A DNA stretch of 64,000 nt from Tretioscincus oriximinensis (GCA_022410635.1 JAJVDF010000001.1:10459700-10523699); one strand, 5' to 3'. Shown: positions 12,528-25,370, numbered from the stretch's first letter. The notes: a model not told the origin generated them from the sequence alone. Numbers and translations are program-made.

Positions 12528-13490
12528 AAGAACATAAGAGGAGCCCTGATGAATCAGGCCAAAGCCCATCTGTCTCACATAGAGGCCCACCAATTGGGCA
12601 GTCTGAACAGAAGAAGGCAAAATATGCACCTATTCCCGACTCCCTATTGACTGTTGCTCCATCCCAGAGACAGTTTCAAAAGATCAACCCTAGTAGCTAT
12701 TTATACCGTTGGTTTCCATAAACCTATCTAATCCTGTCTTGAATTTATCCAGGCTGTTAGCTATAACCACCTCTTCTGGAAGAAAATTCCACAGGCTGAT
12801 GACCCTCTGGGTGAAAAAATACCTTCCTTTGTCTGTTCTCACTCTTCAGCCCATTAGTTTCAAGGAATACCCTCCGATCCTAGTGTTGTATGATAGAGAA
12901 AATAGTTTTTCTCTATTCATCTTACCTACTCCATGCATGATTTTATACACTTCGATCAGCAATCCTCTCAAACACCAACCATCTTTTGAGGCTGAAGAGT
13001 CCTAGGTGTTGCAGCCTAACTTCATAAGGGAGGTGCTGCAGTCATTTGATCATACTTATTGCCCTTTTCTGCACCTTCTCTAGTTCTACAATATCTTTTT
13101 AGAGAAGCAGTGATCAGAACTGGACACAGTATTCCAAATATGGCCTCACCACAGATTTATAAAGAGGCGAAACAAGACTTGCTTAATTATTTTTGATTCT
13201 TTTTCTTATGATCCTCAATTTTTTTTTTTTGCTGCTGCTGCACACTGTGCTGACACCTTCATTGAACTGTCCACCAACACTGTAAGATCCTTTTCCTGCT
13301 TGGTCACAGAAAGCTTGGAACCTATAAGCTGGGAGGAATAATTGTTTTTTGTTCCAATGTGCATGACTTTGCACTTGCTTAAGTTGAAGTGCATTTGCCA
13401 CTTTGTTGCCCACTTGCCCAATTTCAATAGATCCCTCTGGAGCTCCTTGCAGTCACTTTCAGTTTTCACTACTCTGAACAGTTTAGTTCA
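12528..13490 (-). mobile_element. CR1-type LINE, 5'-truncated copy A
   Basis: The 3' UTR (ending in AAGAACATAAGA on the plus strand) is at the left and the ORF2 C-terminal region at the right. It is collinear with the longer copy at 29,636-31,165 in the same orientation, from the 3' terminus through the thumb and connection region to the segment just after RT motif C, where it stops. CR1 elements usually arrive 5'-truncated, which explains the right edge. The frame is broken by stops and indels. No target duplication was seen, as is common for CR1. Confidence 0.88.
13215..13469 (-). pseudogene. CR1 ORF2 reverse-transcriptase fragment (copy A)
   Basis: An 84-residue open stretch corresponds to the part of CR1 ORF2 just after RT motif C. 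It contains KTESDCKELQRDLLKLGKW, then WQMHFNLSKCKVMHIG and later QEKDLTVLVDSSM, a common CR1 thumb-region pattern. It retains the NLSKCK segment that copy B lacks. After an Ala/Lys-rich slip at an A-run near 13,215-13,225 the frame is lost. Its start methionine is internal and not a true start. Confidence 0.85.
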
Positions 13491-14260
13491 GAACAACATG
13501 AATTATTGGAGTCTGATTGTCCCTGTCCAGGAGGAGTCTAGTGAATCTGATGCAAGTTTCATGGCCACCGTCTCCACCTGAGCTTCAAGCTCAGAATCCA
13601 GGAACATCCACATATTGTGCACCTGTCCGAGAGTATTAGATTCCCAACAAGGATAAAATGTTTCCAAGCTTCATGAACTCAGGACACCTCACTCCAAATA
13701 GTCTGATTACTTCCAGTGTTTTCATGTAGATGTTAAACAGCTTGGGGACAAGACTGATACCCAACAAACCCCACAAGTGAACTCCCAGGATATTAAGCAT
13801 ACGCCTCCCAGAGTCATTCTCTGATGTCAATTTTGAGGTAGGAGTGGAACCAACTGTGCTTCTAACTCCGAAGCTCTGTAGCCTTTCTAGAAGGATACTA
13901 TGCTCATTGGTATCAAAAGCTCCCAAGAGAACTATAGAACTAACAGGATACCATTCCCTCCCTTCCAATCTTTCTTATGGTAGTTTCTAGACCATGATCA
14001 GGCCTGAAATCTGATTAAAATGAGTCTAGATAATCAGCTTATTCTAATCATCTAGTCCATTACTGCATCCAGGCAAAGATTTTCACAACTTCACTGAGAT
14101 ATCATGGAGAAGCAGAGATGAGTGTCATCAGCATATTGGTGTCATTTAGTCCTCAAATATGGTTTCCTTTAGATGTTAAATAATGCTAATGACAAAATTA
14201 TAACCTATGGCACTTTATAACACTGGCTTCCAGAGCAAAGTTATTTTTCTAATGCTACCA
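13491..14260 (-). mobile_element. Degenerate L2-like LINE, coding part
   Basis: Minus-strand translation recovers scraps of an L2-clade reverse transcriptase (see 13636-13968). The plus-strand text also matches the antisense phrases of this LINE family that I remember: GTCTCCACCTGAGC with GAATCCAGGA near 13,570-13,605, TTCATGTAGATGTTAAACAG near 13,722, and GTGTCATCAGCATATTGGTG near 14,128. The last block resembles the beginning of the middle block a second time. This suggests two copies or a rearranged one. Confidence 0.7.
13636..13968 (-). pseudogene. L2-like LINE reverse transcriptase fragment
   Basis: A 110-residue relic. The segment VLLGAFDTNEHSILLERLQ is a damaged form of the motif A region of L2-type reverse transcriptases (usual pattern LLDLSAAFDTVDH), with several residues lost. 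Further on, LFNIYMKTLEVIRLFGVRC matches the region leading from motif B towards motif C. The catalytic YADD box itself is not preserved, and the intervening motif B is scrambled. It is not functional. Confidence 0.7.
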
Positions 14261-15427
14261 TACAACAGGTAAACAAATCTTTACATGTCAATAGCTGTAT
14301 CATATATTTCCTTTTGGAGATGAAGGAACTAGCAACATTTCTCCATGCTTGGTTGCCTGAGAACAATTTTTATTTATCCCAACGAGTGTGGTGTAGCAGC
14401 AACAGTATTGCTGTGGGATCTCAGATACCAAAGTGGGATTGTTCACTCAGCCATGAAGCACAGAAGGTAAAGCTTTACATATCTAATAACTGTATGGTTA
14501 AATGCAAATGTCAATATTTTTTATCAAAAAATTATTTTCAATTCTTTTTGAGTTTTTCCAAAGTATTTTTCATACCTATGGTATGTCTGAGAAAGGGTGA
14601 CTTGTATTTTGTTTGGTATTTTGTTTCTGCATGGCCAATTTTGTAATTTGAATCTGAACTGAATTGCCATTACAGCTAAAAGTGATAAGAGTTGAAATTC
14701 TTGTTTCAGTTTTGCTCCTGTTAAGTACTTTTCTTTCTCTTTATCTCTGTGGGTAACTAAGTGTATAGATCATATTTTGGTCTGGGTTATAGATAGAAAA
14801 TATTTCTTTGGATTTTTTTTTAAATAGTTCAATATATATGCTATTAGTTAAAGGGACCAAATATTTTTAATGGTCTGAAATGACAAATGTTAAAGTATTG
14901 TAAAAAGATGGGTTTTTCAAATTCCTAATCACAGAATGCTAAGAACAAATTAGTTTTTCTCAAATTGTGGTGTGGGGTGATACTTATTATATTTTCAGAT
15001 GGTCTGCAGTAAATTTATTTAATCAAAAAGATTTACTGTTGAGCATGAACTATTTTTTCTGATAATAGAGATAAAATTAATTTCAACTAACCAATAAATT
15101 TATTGAAATATTAATTGAAAGACAATTTTCATATTTTGGTTCTGATGCACTTTAATAGGTCTATCATGGAAGCCGAAATCTTGCAAGGAGAAGTTGGCAA
15201 TTTCTTTAGGACCTTAGAATTAACTGCTGTCTTGAAAAACATTGGCATCACCTTTCCCGGAAAGTTCTTCCCTGTCCTGAAATTGCTAGAAAAGCAGTGT
15301 CTAATTATAAATGTATCTTTCTTTTGCTTGTAGACACCTATTAATTCATTAAGTATATGAATTAAATGGATTTTCTAAATCTTTTTCAGTGTGTGGCTCC
15401 ACGTGATGTCATCAAACTGAACTTATT
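14261..15427. other. Unassigned AT-rich sequence
   Basis: No recognised repeat or gene. Frames at 14314-14646 and 15115-15333 show no domain. The first part may extend the L2 relic, but no phrase is recognisable. Confidence 0.45.
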
Positions 15428-15545
15428 TCAAAGAAATAACCATGTTAGTTTGGGTCCAGAATATCTAGCAAAGGGGTCTCATAGTACCTTAGAGACCAAC
15501 AAGAAAAACAGGCAAGATAGACAAATCTGCTTCTTCAGCTGCTGA
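15428..15545 (+). repeat. Interspersed repeat R1, fuller copy
   Basis: Includes the head AAAGAAATAACCATGTTAGT, the linker TCCAGAATATCTAGCAAAGG, the core AGTACCTTAGAGACCAACAA and the tail CTTCTTCAGCTGCTG. The order head, linker, core, CTTCTTCAG tail is shared by copies at 17,730, 20,125 and 60,488, and it defines the family. Confidence 0.75.
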
Positions 15546-15549
15546 GTTA

Positions 15550-15690
15550 ACTTGGGCTGCATCCACACATCACTTTTATTCCACTTCTATAGTGAAATAT
15601 TCTACAATATTCCACAATAAAGCATTGTGTGGATTGGTTTATTCCAGAATAGCTATGCTTTATTATGGAATATTGGTTGATGACATCCTC
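15550..15690. repeat. Possible DNA-transposon remnant (GCTGCATCCACAC end)
   Basis: Begins GGGCTGCATCCACACATCAC, like the ends of the element at 42,583-42,938, and carries internal complementary pieces (TATTCCACAATAAAGCA and TGCTTTATTATGGAATA). The opposite terminus is not seen here. It may be a decayed or deleted MITE. Confidence 0.5.
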
Positions 15691-16054
15691 TATGGAGAAA
15701 GAATTCTTTTGGTTCTTAGCCATTAAACCTCAGTTGTCTTTCAAATTATCAATCTTTGGACCCTAGAAGGTCCATGCACCATTTTGCTGTATTTTGCAGA
15801 ACCACTATAAAAAAGTGACATTAAGGACAACTGATGTCATGAGTTTTAAAGTGTAAAGTGTCACAGAGACCTTTCAGTCCTATGTTTAAAATCTATATAA
15901 AGTTTGAAGATGTAAAGATCTGAACACAACATAATCAAGATCTGGTCAGTCATATAATGATTTGTGTCAAAAATATCTAATTCAATGTTACTTATTGTCA
16001 TTTATTCTGCATTCATTAAAATATTATTGCCAATTTTGAAAAATATCCTTTTTT

Positions 16055-16055
16055 N
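16055..16055. other. Single-base assembly gap (N)
   Basis: One N sits between a T-run and an A-run. Other Ns are at 16527, 18786-18787, 19928, 21725, 25404, 30381, 31100, 34285, 40121, 44928, 45571, 50958, 51929, 60445 and 62189. Several abut homopolymers, so frames across them are uncertain. Confidence 0.95.
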
Positions 16056-16169
16056 AAAAAAATACGACTACACTAGAGAAGTTCATTAAATATGAAAAAT
16101 AAAAGAGGCACATAAAGGAAATAAAAGGGTTTCCTTTAAATGGTGTAAGTAATTGAGTGGATACACCAC

Positions 16170-16315
16170 ATTGTTTTTAAAAAGCTGCATTGGCTACCAA
16201 TTCTATCTGAATTTGTTTTAAGAGTTTTTGTTGTAATCTACCCTGAGACCTTTGAGTGTAGGATGGAAAATAAATGTAATTAAATGAATAAATAAAAATT
16301 TAAAAATCAACGTAT
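16170..16315 (+). mobile_element. LINE 3' end fragment (L2-like)
   Basis: TTGTTGTAATCTACCCTGAG, then a GGATGGAAAATAAATG-like tail ending in AATAAATAAAA. This is the decayed 3' end of an L2-like LINE or a SINE sharing its tail. Confidence 0.6.
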
Positions 16316-16588
16316 TAAATCAATTTAAAACCCAAAAATAAGGAACGAAGCAACAGAATTAAGATTTGAAATTGATCTTCCAGATGTGAGCCCCTCTAGT
16401 GAATATTGAATATGTATGTAGATAGGGTGAGGGAGGGAAAAAGGGTGTGTGTGTTTGAAACGCTGTAAAAAAATTATTGTATTACTGTGTAGAAATGAAG
16501 TGTTTTGAAACACAGATGCCCCCCCCNAAAAAAAAAGAAAAAAAAAGAAAAAACCTTATAAAATCTGAAATGACTTAGATCATAGTAT

Positions 16589-16885
16589 TTGAAGGAATGT
16601 ATTTTTCCATATTGGCCTATTTGTGCCTTGAGATATGCAAGGGAGGCCCTCCTGATTGTATCATTATTCTCAATAGCAAAGAGAGTGGGAAGCAGGGACA
16701 GGGTCTTCTCAATGTTTTCTATAGACTATAGAATAGTTTTTCCCTGCCTGAAAATACAGTTTCTCCTCCTCACTTTCAGTTACTGTTTTTTTAATGTGTC
16801 TGCTTTGTTCTATTTGTACTGTCATTATCCCCCAGTGACCTTCAGAGATAGTGTAAAAGAATGAATGAATGAATGAATGAACGAA
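16589..16885 (+). mobile_element. L2-like LINE 3' fragment with (GAAT)n tail
   Basis: The text GGGAGGCCCTCCTGATTGTA, then GCAGGGACAGGGTCTTCTCA, is a known phrase of the C-terminal/3' part of lizard L2-like LINEs (recollection). It ends in five to six GAAT/GAAC units at 16,858-16,886, as non-LTR elements often end in short tandem repeats. The frame reading across 16589-16864 is a relic and carries no motif. Confidence 0.65.
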
Positions 16886-17729
16886 CATTTTTCAAATTGC
16901 ATTCAAAAATCTCATATCTGTTTTTACTTGACTGGGGTACAGAATTACCCCACCCATACTAGTAAGGGTTAAAAATATCACTGGCATCAAGAACACCCTT
17001 ACCAAATTACAGTTCAAGTTTGAAATTGCTTCTCTGAAATCAGTGGAGCTGAAACCTCTATGTATGAGAAAGTGAATTAAGGTGTCAGTATGCAGTTGAA
17101 ATAAAGTGAACAAAAAGAGCTAGAAATGGGATGCTTGGAATTGATTTTTCTAACGAGGCATTTACAGGCACTCAAAACATGATCTCCACTTAAAACATAA
17201 AATAGTCATTGTGCAGATTTGCTACAGTATGGCTCAGTAAAGGATTTGATTCCACATTATCTGAAACTAGGCAGTTATCCGAAGCCTCATCTTCTTAATG
17301 GAATGGAATGTACAAAAGCAAAGCATTCAATTTAACACACAATATATTATCTATACAAATTGGTCCTCATTCAACAGACAAACTTTAAAAACCAAATTAC
17401 AGCAGTCTTCCAATTTGTAACAGTCCTCACCAAGGGAAAAACACTGCACACCACTATTAAAAGATACTAATTCAGAAAAAAGCTAATCTTTTTTCTTTTT
17501 TCCTCAATAAATTTTTGTCAATCTATGAACTAAAAGCATATTAGAAAGGGTTTCTAGCAATTACGTTTACACCTAGCAAGAAAAATATGAAAGTAAACAT
17601 GTACAAAACAATTATTGCTAAACATTTCAATAATAAATAAATAAATAAATAAAGGCACTTTATACAACTCATAATTTTAAAAATCCTCTTAATACAGGGT
17701 TGAGTAATTAATACTGATTTGTTGATTTA
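16886..17729. other. Unassigned sequence
   Basis: No gene or repeat recognised, except a short AATA-unit tandem at about 17,630-17,654. Confidence 0.45.
17630..17654 (+). repeat. (AATA)n microsatellite
   Basis: About six tandem AATA units. Confidence 0.85.
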
Positions 17730-17820
17730 ATTTCAGAGAAATAGCCGTGTTAGTCTAGTAGAAAGTCCAGCAAAGGAACTAGTAACACTTTGAGGCTAAC
17801 TAGAGAAAAGTGGGTGGCAT
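17730..17820 (+). repeat. Interspersed repeat R1
   Basis: Head AGAAATAGCCGTGTTAGTCT, linker AAGTCCAGCAAAGG, core AGTAACACTTTGAGGCTAAC and trailing AGAAAAGTGGGTGGCAT. It has the same order of parts as at 15,428. Confidence 0.75.
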
Positions 17821-20124
17821 TATTGATTTAAACAAATGTTTTACTCACATACTGTAGATATGTTCATATATTTTATTGGGACCAATCAGAGCCATAATAA
17901 GAGATTTTCAGTAATAAAGGGAGTTGATGGATGAGTTAGGCCCAAGGGTGCTGTTTTTCTAAAATGTAAGTGGCCATGAAAAGCAATTTTGTTCCAACAT
18001 TCTTTTAAAAAATGGAATAGCTGACTACTAACTACTAACAACATATGCACTTAGCCCTCGTAGCCATATCTAAACTGACTACCTGCTTGCCTTACAAACA
18101 TCAAGAGGAAGTTTGTCATGTATGGAAAATACTCATTTTTTCCTACAGTAAAAAATCAGATCCTTAATGGTACTGACAACCCACTGAAGTTTGTCTGACC
18201 AAGAAGCAATAAAGAAAGATCAAAGGTCAAGATTTTATTAGAACCTCATTCCACCATCTTCTAGATTTACTTATCATATTATCTAAGGATACTAAATAGA
18301 GCACTTCATATATCTCAATACAACACAATACAAATAAGCAATAACTTTATCCCTATATCACAGTTTACATTGATACCATTGTATCTACCATATACAGAAT
18401 TTGTTTATTTTAATCTCACCAATATAGGACTTTTCAGCTGAAAGACAGCAGGAACATTTAACAAAAATGCACATCTCTTCTGCTCTAGATTTGAACATTC
18501 TTATTTGGACTATTTATTGCAATCAACACCAATACAGACTTGCAAATAATTGAAATGCTGAAAGATAGAACTGTGGGCTGTATATTCCTGACAGAAACTA
18601 TTATACATTCTGCATATGGTGATAACAGCTGTTTGAGGATCAGTCTTACTCCTTGCAAAGTCCTAGAGGAAAATATATGAACTACTGGTATGTAACTTCT
18701 TGAAACGTAGGGGTGTGGATGTGTGGATGGGGGTAGGGAGTAACAGAATCACCTTAATCACTATCCTACATGAATAACTTTTTTTNNAAAAAAAAAGCCT
18801 ATTCAGTAAAAACAAATGTTCCATTTAAACCATTTCTGCAGCTCAGGTCAAAAATATATTCCGAACCATTTGGGATCTTATATATAAGCATCTGTTGGGA
18901 AGCTCCAGTTTGACTTTTTTACACTGAAAGTGAAAAGGTCCAGAGGGAAAATAGTTCCGGAAGACCAACAAGCTTTGAATTTCATGATGAATTGTGCCCT
19001 CATGAATAGTAAGTTTTCCCTTACAGGAAGTGAATGTGTAAAGAGAAGCCTCAATTTGGATTGGCACAGTGTTAATATCAAGAATGTATTTTCAGCTGGA
19101 ACGGGACCTTTTCTGTATTCAGTGAGGTGTTACAGGGGACTTGCAGGCAGTGTGGGATGAATTCTCCAGGAGGTGTTTATTTAGAACAAGTCCCTTCACA
19201 GGATCCGAATGACTTGAACATATTATCTCCTTTGCAGTGCCGATTTTGAACTATTTTTTCCTAAACTTTTGTGAGGATTTTTGAAAGAAACATTTCTACC
19301 GCTTTTCAGATTTTTCAAGCTACCGTATGTGCCACCATCTGAAACACAGAAAAATAAAAAAAGCTCCCCAAATCAAAGATGCTTAAGTTACAGTAACATT
19401 TCTCTGTAAAACTGCACTCAGAAAACTGAATGATAGATTTTTATATAATATAAAATGTATCTGGACATCACTTATTTATTCTGCTATAAGTGGATATGAT
19501 AAAATAGTCTAGGGAGCATTTTTTCTAGAAAAGCTAAGTGTAGTGGGATAAGAAAATGATGTCCGGATGCAGCCCAAGCGATGGAGTGGAGTATTCATGG
19601 TATCTTTAGGATTGAGAAACCTCCATATTTATTTAAATTCATGCATTAAATTCAATGTTACATGAAGAATAAATATATTATTGTACTATATTTTAGATTA
19701 GATGTATGCCACCCAGTAGTTTATAATATTTAATAAGTCTGAAACGTTAAGATTTTATTTCATTTTGTTTAATGAAAAAATCATGCATTAAGACCACGTA
19801 CAATGTTGCAGTGGGAGTAAGGTAACTGATAGTTTTTTCCTCAAAGAAAAAATTGGTAATGTGCAATGAAATCTCATCTGTGCAATAATCAGAGACAAAG
19901 GATCAGAACTGTTTTCATCAACATACANGCATGGTTTCTCTATCTCTGTTGTTTAATCCCCATGTACCATCCCATCACCATGTCAACCCCACAGAATCCT
20001 GGCTATTAAAGCTGTGTACTCTTATACTGTTATTTTAGTCTATTATTTTGTTTTATTATAATTGTTGCATATAGATTTGATTTTTTGAATATGCACATCA
20101 AGCATGATCCATGACCAATTCTTT
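17821..20124. other. Mostly unassigned sequence
   Basis: No gene supported. At about 19,480-19,590 there is a fragment ending GTCCGGATGCAGCCCAAG, which is the opposite-strand end of the GCTGCATCCACAC family and is listed separately. The frames around 18,843-19,160 overlap on both strands without a recognisable product. Confidence 0.45.
19490..19590. repeat. DNA-transposon remnant (GATGCAGCCCAA end)
   Basis: The terminus TGATGTCCGGATGCAGCCCA is the reverse complement of the TGGGCTGCATCC end seen at 15,551. Only one end is visible. Confidence 0.45.
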
Positions 20125-20222
20125 TCTAACAAGAGGGCCTTGTAGCACTTTAGAGACTAACAAGAAAAAGGTAGGTGTCATGGACTTGTATAAACAAGTT
20201 TCACTTCTTCAGATGCTATGGA
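20125..20222 (+). repeat. Interspersed repeat R1
   Basis: TCTAACAAGAGGGCCTTGTA, then GCACTTTAGAGACTAACAAG and AAAAAGGTAGGTGTCATGGA, ending ACTTCTTCAGATGCTATGG. This is the clearest copy of the 3' half of the family. Confidence 0.78.
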
Positions 20223-23200
20223 GAGCTACGAAACCCCCTTGTATTGAATTCTTTTCTAAGGCTCTGTATTAAATCTCACCTGCAGCTAAAGAATATGTTA
20301 CAGAACTGAGTCTCCCCTCTTCTGTCCTGTAGATTCCCTCAGTCTGGCGCCAGTCTCTGAACAGTAAACAAGCAAACAAAAAAACATGTCCCAACAACTG
20401 ACATGTTCAGAAAATTGCCTACTGACACACACAGAAATGGAATGCATTTGCCGATTGCTACATGGAACCAAGCGTAACCGGGTGGCATGCCAGTTATGAA
20501 CAACTTGTGCCTTTGAGACTGTCACCAGCAGTAGAATAAGCCTTTATAGAGCAGTCATACTGCCCTACTTCCTGGCTTCTGTCAAGCTAACAAAACCCAA
20601 GTACTAAACACATTTCATGCCTTGGAGTATCAAATGTTCTTTGCCAGCAGTCGAAATAGAACTCTGTTCATTTTCATTACGGCTTCTTATGAAAATGTTA
20701 GCTCTATTCATATTCCATATTTGAGATGTTTAACCTCAGCCTGCTGTATGAAAAGTCAACCATGTGTGCATAAATTCAATATATTCTTCCCATTTGTGAC
20801 AATACAATGGCCCACCTTACAGACAGCAATGTTTGTATATTGATTCAGAATTATTCTCTTCTCTAGCCGCCTGAGTCACTTGGCATACCTGAGTCAAAGT
20901 CAGAGATATTTCGGTTAAAAACATTTTTTTAATCTTCTCACAAGGCCCATTATGTTTAGCATACAGTGAATGCCTGTACAAGTAATGTATGAGGAGGAGA
21001 GCCCATTTCAAAATCATGCAGTAAAAGAAAAATCTATTTTGCTGATAAACAGGAAATACATATTTCTACAGCTAACATTTTAAAAGTAAGGAAACAAACA
21101 CTTTAGCCACATTAGAGGATTTTAAAATAAACCCTGGAAAAGTAAAGTAAACTACATCAAAACCATCTTTCTAGCATGGAAATATGGGACATTTATGAGT
21201 ACACTATACAAAATGACTCATGAGTAGCAAACTAAATTAGATATTCTTCGGAAATAAAATAAAAGGGAGGGGGGAGAGAATGGCGGAAGCAAAGATTCAC
21301 ACAGAGAAAAGAAGATCAATCAGAGTACTTTGAGTTATGTGCACAACCAAGAATGAAACTGGAGGTTTGAAGTCACAGAGGACAGATTCGTATCAACTTT
21401 AAAGTAAACCCAGAAAGGTAAACTCCAACCAACGTCACTTAGAAATTACCTTATTTGGAATTCATCTCTTTCCATTTTCTGGCAGTAAGCAAATAATACA
21501 ATAACAATTTCAAATGTAATGTCTCTTAAATCAAATCGTAGGTCCACTCAACTATTTTGTTTACCCACTAATAGGTCACAGTGGAAATAACCAACAGAAT
21601 AATCAAAACAATGGTTATAACTCACTAATGGCCTGAAAAGACTTTAACCCATCGTGCGCTTAGTTTAGTTCCTGAATTGGTTTGACTGCAAACCTGCCAA
21701 CTTATAGTTCATTTACACTGTAACNTACACTCAGTAAACACTACCATTTTCAAATCCAATTCAACATCATTTGAAGCCACTAATTGTTTAAGTCAAGGGT
21801 ACCATTTTGTTATTGTGGCAGCTGAATTGGAAAACTAGTGAATGTGCAAAGCTATGGGACAGAATGAAACAAGGCTGTGGAATCAGTACATAAACCTTCA
21901 GTTCTGACTCTGACTTCTTTTTTATGATGCCTCTGTGTCCGGAGGAGAAATCAGAAATTTTACCATCCTATTCTTTATATTATATATACAATGTAAATTT
22001 ATTAGGAGTTGGAGCTTAAGTTAGTATAGTATGTATTTATTAACTCCAACTACAGTAACTCAGAATTGACCCCTTGATTCTGACCTCACAAACCCTATTT
22101 GAATTATTATATACATTTACTGTCTCATTGTTCAGGAGATGGATAAAAAAAATTGGATTCTTCTGATTTTAAAAAGTTACTTATTTACTTGAGATGCCAA
22201 AAACATGAACAAGAAGTAAGAAAACAGTAGTGCTGGGTTGAACTCAGTCACAATTTATGAAATTTATTATTCAAGAACACAACAGGAAATATAAAGAGCA
22301 AAAGTACCATTTAAAAGAAATGCTTACATTAACCCCCCAAAAAATCACAAAAATACTGGTTAGTTAAACTGTATATTTTGGAATAATTTGGGAATCTGGC
22401 TCTTCAAATATTTTTCCTATCAAAAATTAGCAAAAAAAAAAAGGTATCCATATCTGAACAGTAAGGGAATTCTGGTTCCCAGAGAATTGTTTGCATTATT
22501 GGGACAGAAGTCATAAGTACGGAAATACATGAGAAACAAAGTACAGGATTGATGAAAAGACCAGTTATGCCACATGGACATTGCCTGCAAAGAACAGATT
22601 AGTTATAGTTTATTCTCTTTTTTAACTGCCGTGAGTACAGAAGCTCTTTGAAATATGGGTTTTGATTAAGGACTAAAGCAGCCCCAAAGAAAGTTATTCC
22701 CCAGTCTTTGGGGATTTCCCAAAGTTTTTTTCATGGATCACAAAACAATACCAGAAAGAAGGGATAGATTGATTTTCCAGGATGAATTTATGTCTTCTCT
22801 TCAACATTCGAAATTATTCAAAATCACAAATGATAAAATTTGTTAAAATAGAGCCTGATGATATAAGGCAGGGAAGGGGACCATGGCTAATTCCAAAAAG
22901 GTAGTGATCAAAAATAAATTTAAAGCTTGTCAGGTTTTCAACATTTATTGCACTCAAGTGCAACAATTTTAACAACTATAAGGAGGTCTTAGACAGCAAG
23001 TATTTTGTAGACTAGTCTAATTGTTCAGCTACTATGGAGTCTAAATTTGTTTAAGGTACTGCAAGACCCTTTAGCTAGAAAGTTGTATCCAGTACATTTA
23101 TCCTACATTTTCCTCAATGAGGTAAATGTAAAAGGTAGTTTTGGAAACACTGATAAATGATTACATAACAGAATGTTGCAAAGGTGTAGGAGGTAATATG

Positions 23201-24839
23201 CAGGAATTGATTAAGAACATATGGGCGAGTGCTTGATAATATTAAAACAACGAGGGAAATGAATTTCTCAGACAAGCAAGTCATATGAAGATGGATTTAA
23301 AACAAAACACTTTGTAAAGAGCTAGCGAGAGGAGGGAGTAGGAAAGAAAAAGAAGTAGAGGCAGAAGATATAATTTTGCTTTAGTGTTATTATTCACAGC
23401 TAAATTGGACAGGTGGTAGAACTTGAATTGTCTAGTTGATGATAGATAAACATGATAAAAAGAAAATATACTAATTTTGCTTTTGGATTTCTGCAATAAA
23501 CTGAAAAGTGACAATGTAAGAAACCAGTTCACAACTGTTTGTTGTAATGGAGTTTAATTCAAATTAAATAAAAGATTAAAAAAAATCAAAACAAATAGGA
23601 TTTATGTGTCCAGTCTTAACTATTTGCTACAAGCATTTATACTGACAAACAGCTGAGTGTCCCACAGTACATTCTGAATAGTAAGCAACCCAATATGTCT
23701 CCTTTTCTACCAGGCAATTGAAAATGGTCACAAGTCCTTTGCAATGCAAACCAGACCCTACATTTCTGAGAAATTAACACACAAGAAAGTGATTGACGCT
23801 TGCTGGTTGTCAAGACCACCTGCCTAAAAGCAGATCAGCTAGAAGCTTGTTATCCTGAACACTAACAAGTCCTGAACACACAGGGGTATTTGAAAGGCTC
23901 AGCTAGAGTTAAATGAGCCCTAAATATAATGTCCCGGTTAATCATATCAGAGTGACAGCAGCATTTTACTTTTAAGAGAAAAACACTTATGAAATTATCC
24001 TTGCAAAAACGCTGCCAGTTAAAACTTCTGTATGGTTCTAGAATATCTAAAACAATCACACTGAACAATAATTGCTTGACAAGGTTTGTTTTTCAAATGA
24101 AAGTGATTTTTGATGGAACATCACTACAGTATTGCTCATTTATCAAGTCCTGAATACAAGAATAAGTTTCGAACTGCTGTCACTAACCACCTAGGATATT
24201 TAGATTATGATATGGGACTATACCTTCCTTTATACAGCAACTGATCTATGGCAAATGTAAAATTCTAAAAATTCATTTCAATTTCACATACTAATTACTA
24301 AATAGTTACTTGTTAGCAAAGTGCTGAGGATCAGAATGAGCCTTAAATGTTTATCTTTTTTTCTACTTGTGAAAAAAAACCCCAGTGATCTGCCACATGA
24401 AACCAAATAAAGACTGTACAGAAATCGGATATGTAAAAGGGATAGATGTAATGATATTTTTTTGAATTCTGTTACATTTTAAGGCGGGGGACACAGTCAG
24501 AACATGACAAAAATGTTACTAAGCAACCATTCTCAGGATCTATAACAAAGTAAGGTGGGGAGTTAAACTTCAAAGCAAAACTAATTATGTATTTTACTAA
24601 TTGCATTACCAAAAAGACACACGGAGCACTGCCGACAAGCCTACAAAATGGACAAGAAAGCAATGTCTATGACTGCCCAGGTCTGGAAACAGACTCCTGA
24701 GAATTACCCAGGGATTCCAACTTCCCTCAAACACAACACACTAATATTCTCCAGATTTTGCCGGCCCAGCATCGAACCATCTCAAGAAACTGTTTACATT
24801 AAAGTTGGGTTCAGCTGGAAGGTCAGGTAACTTTTAAGA

Positions 24840-25370
24840 CTTTCACAAAAAATTGGCAGCAGGCTTGTCTCCTCTAAAAAGGGAGAGGGGGAATTAAAAA
24901 GAAAATCATTAACCTGACAAATGATTGAAAACTAATTTTGTTCTATTTGTGACTGCAAGTTCAATAAATAAAAATAAATATATATCTCAAGTTCTTAAAC
25001 TTGGTCTCCTGAAAGTTTCATGCAATACCTCAGATAATTGCAGCTCTCTATTTTGAAACCATAATGAAAGTAAAAAAGACATTGTTACATGCACAATTAG
25101 CTACGATTTTTACCAGCTCCCTTACTTTAAAACTACACATGTACATCAAGTTAGCAAGATAAAGCTTGAGACTGTACATGTTCAGACTTTATTCTCTAAA
25201 AATGGCACAATGAACACTGAGATGGGCAGAGGTTATTTACCAGTTCATTATGTCCTGAGAGAGGATCAATATAACCTGGTTTTATTTGGGTCAGGCTTTG
25301 AAAGCTAGAACTTCACATCTTGCCATTGATAAATGATAGCAATAAACATAAGGTCTTTTTTTAGGGAGTG
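24840..25370. promoter_or_regulatory. Candidate conserved non-coding element (weak)
   Basis: Non-repetitive, AT-rich but complex sequence with homeodomain-like words (CAAATGATTGAAAACTAATT, CACAATTAGCTACGATTTTT, CCATTGATAAATGATAG). These resemble vertebrate developmental enhancers in texture. There is no alignment behind this. It is an impression only. Confidence 0.2.
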
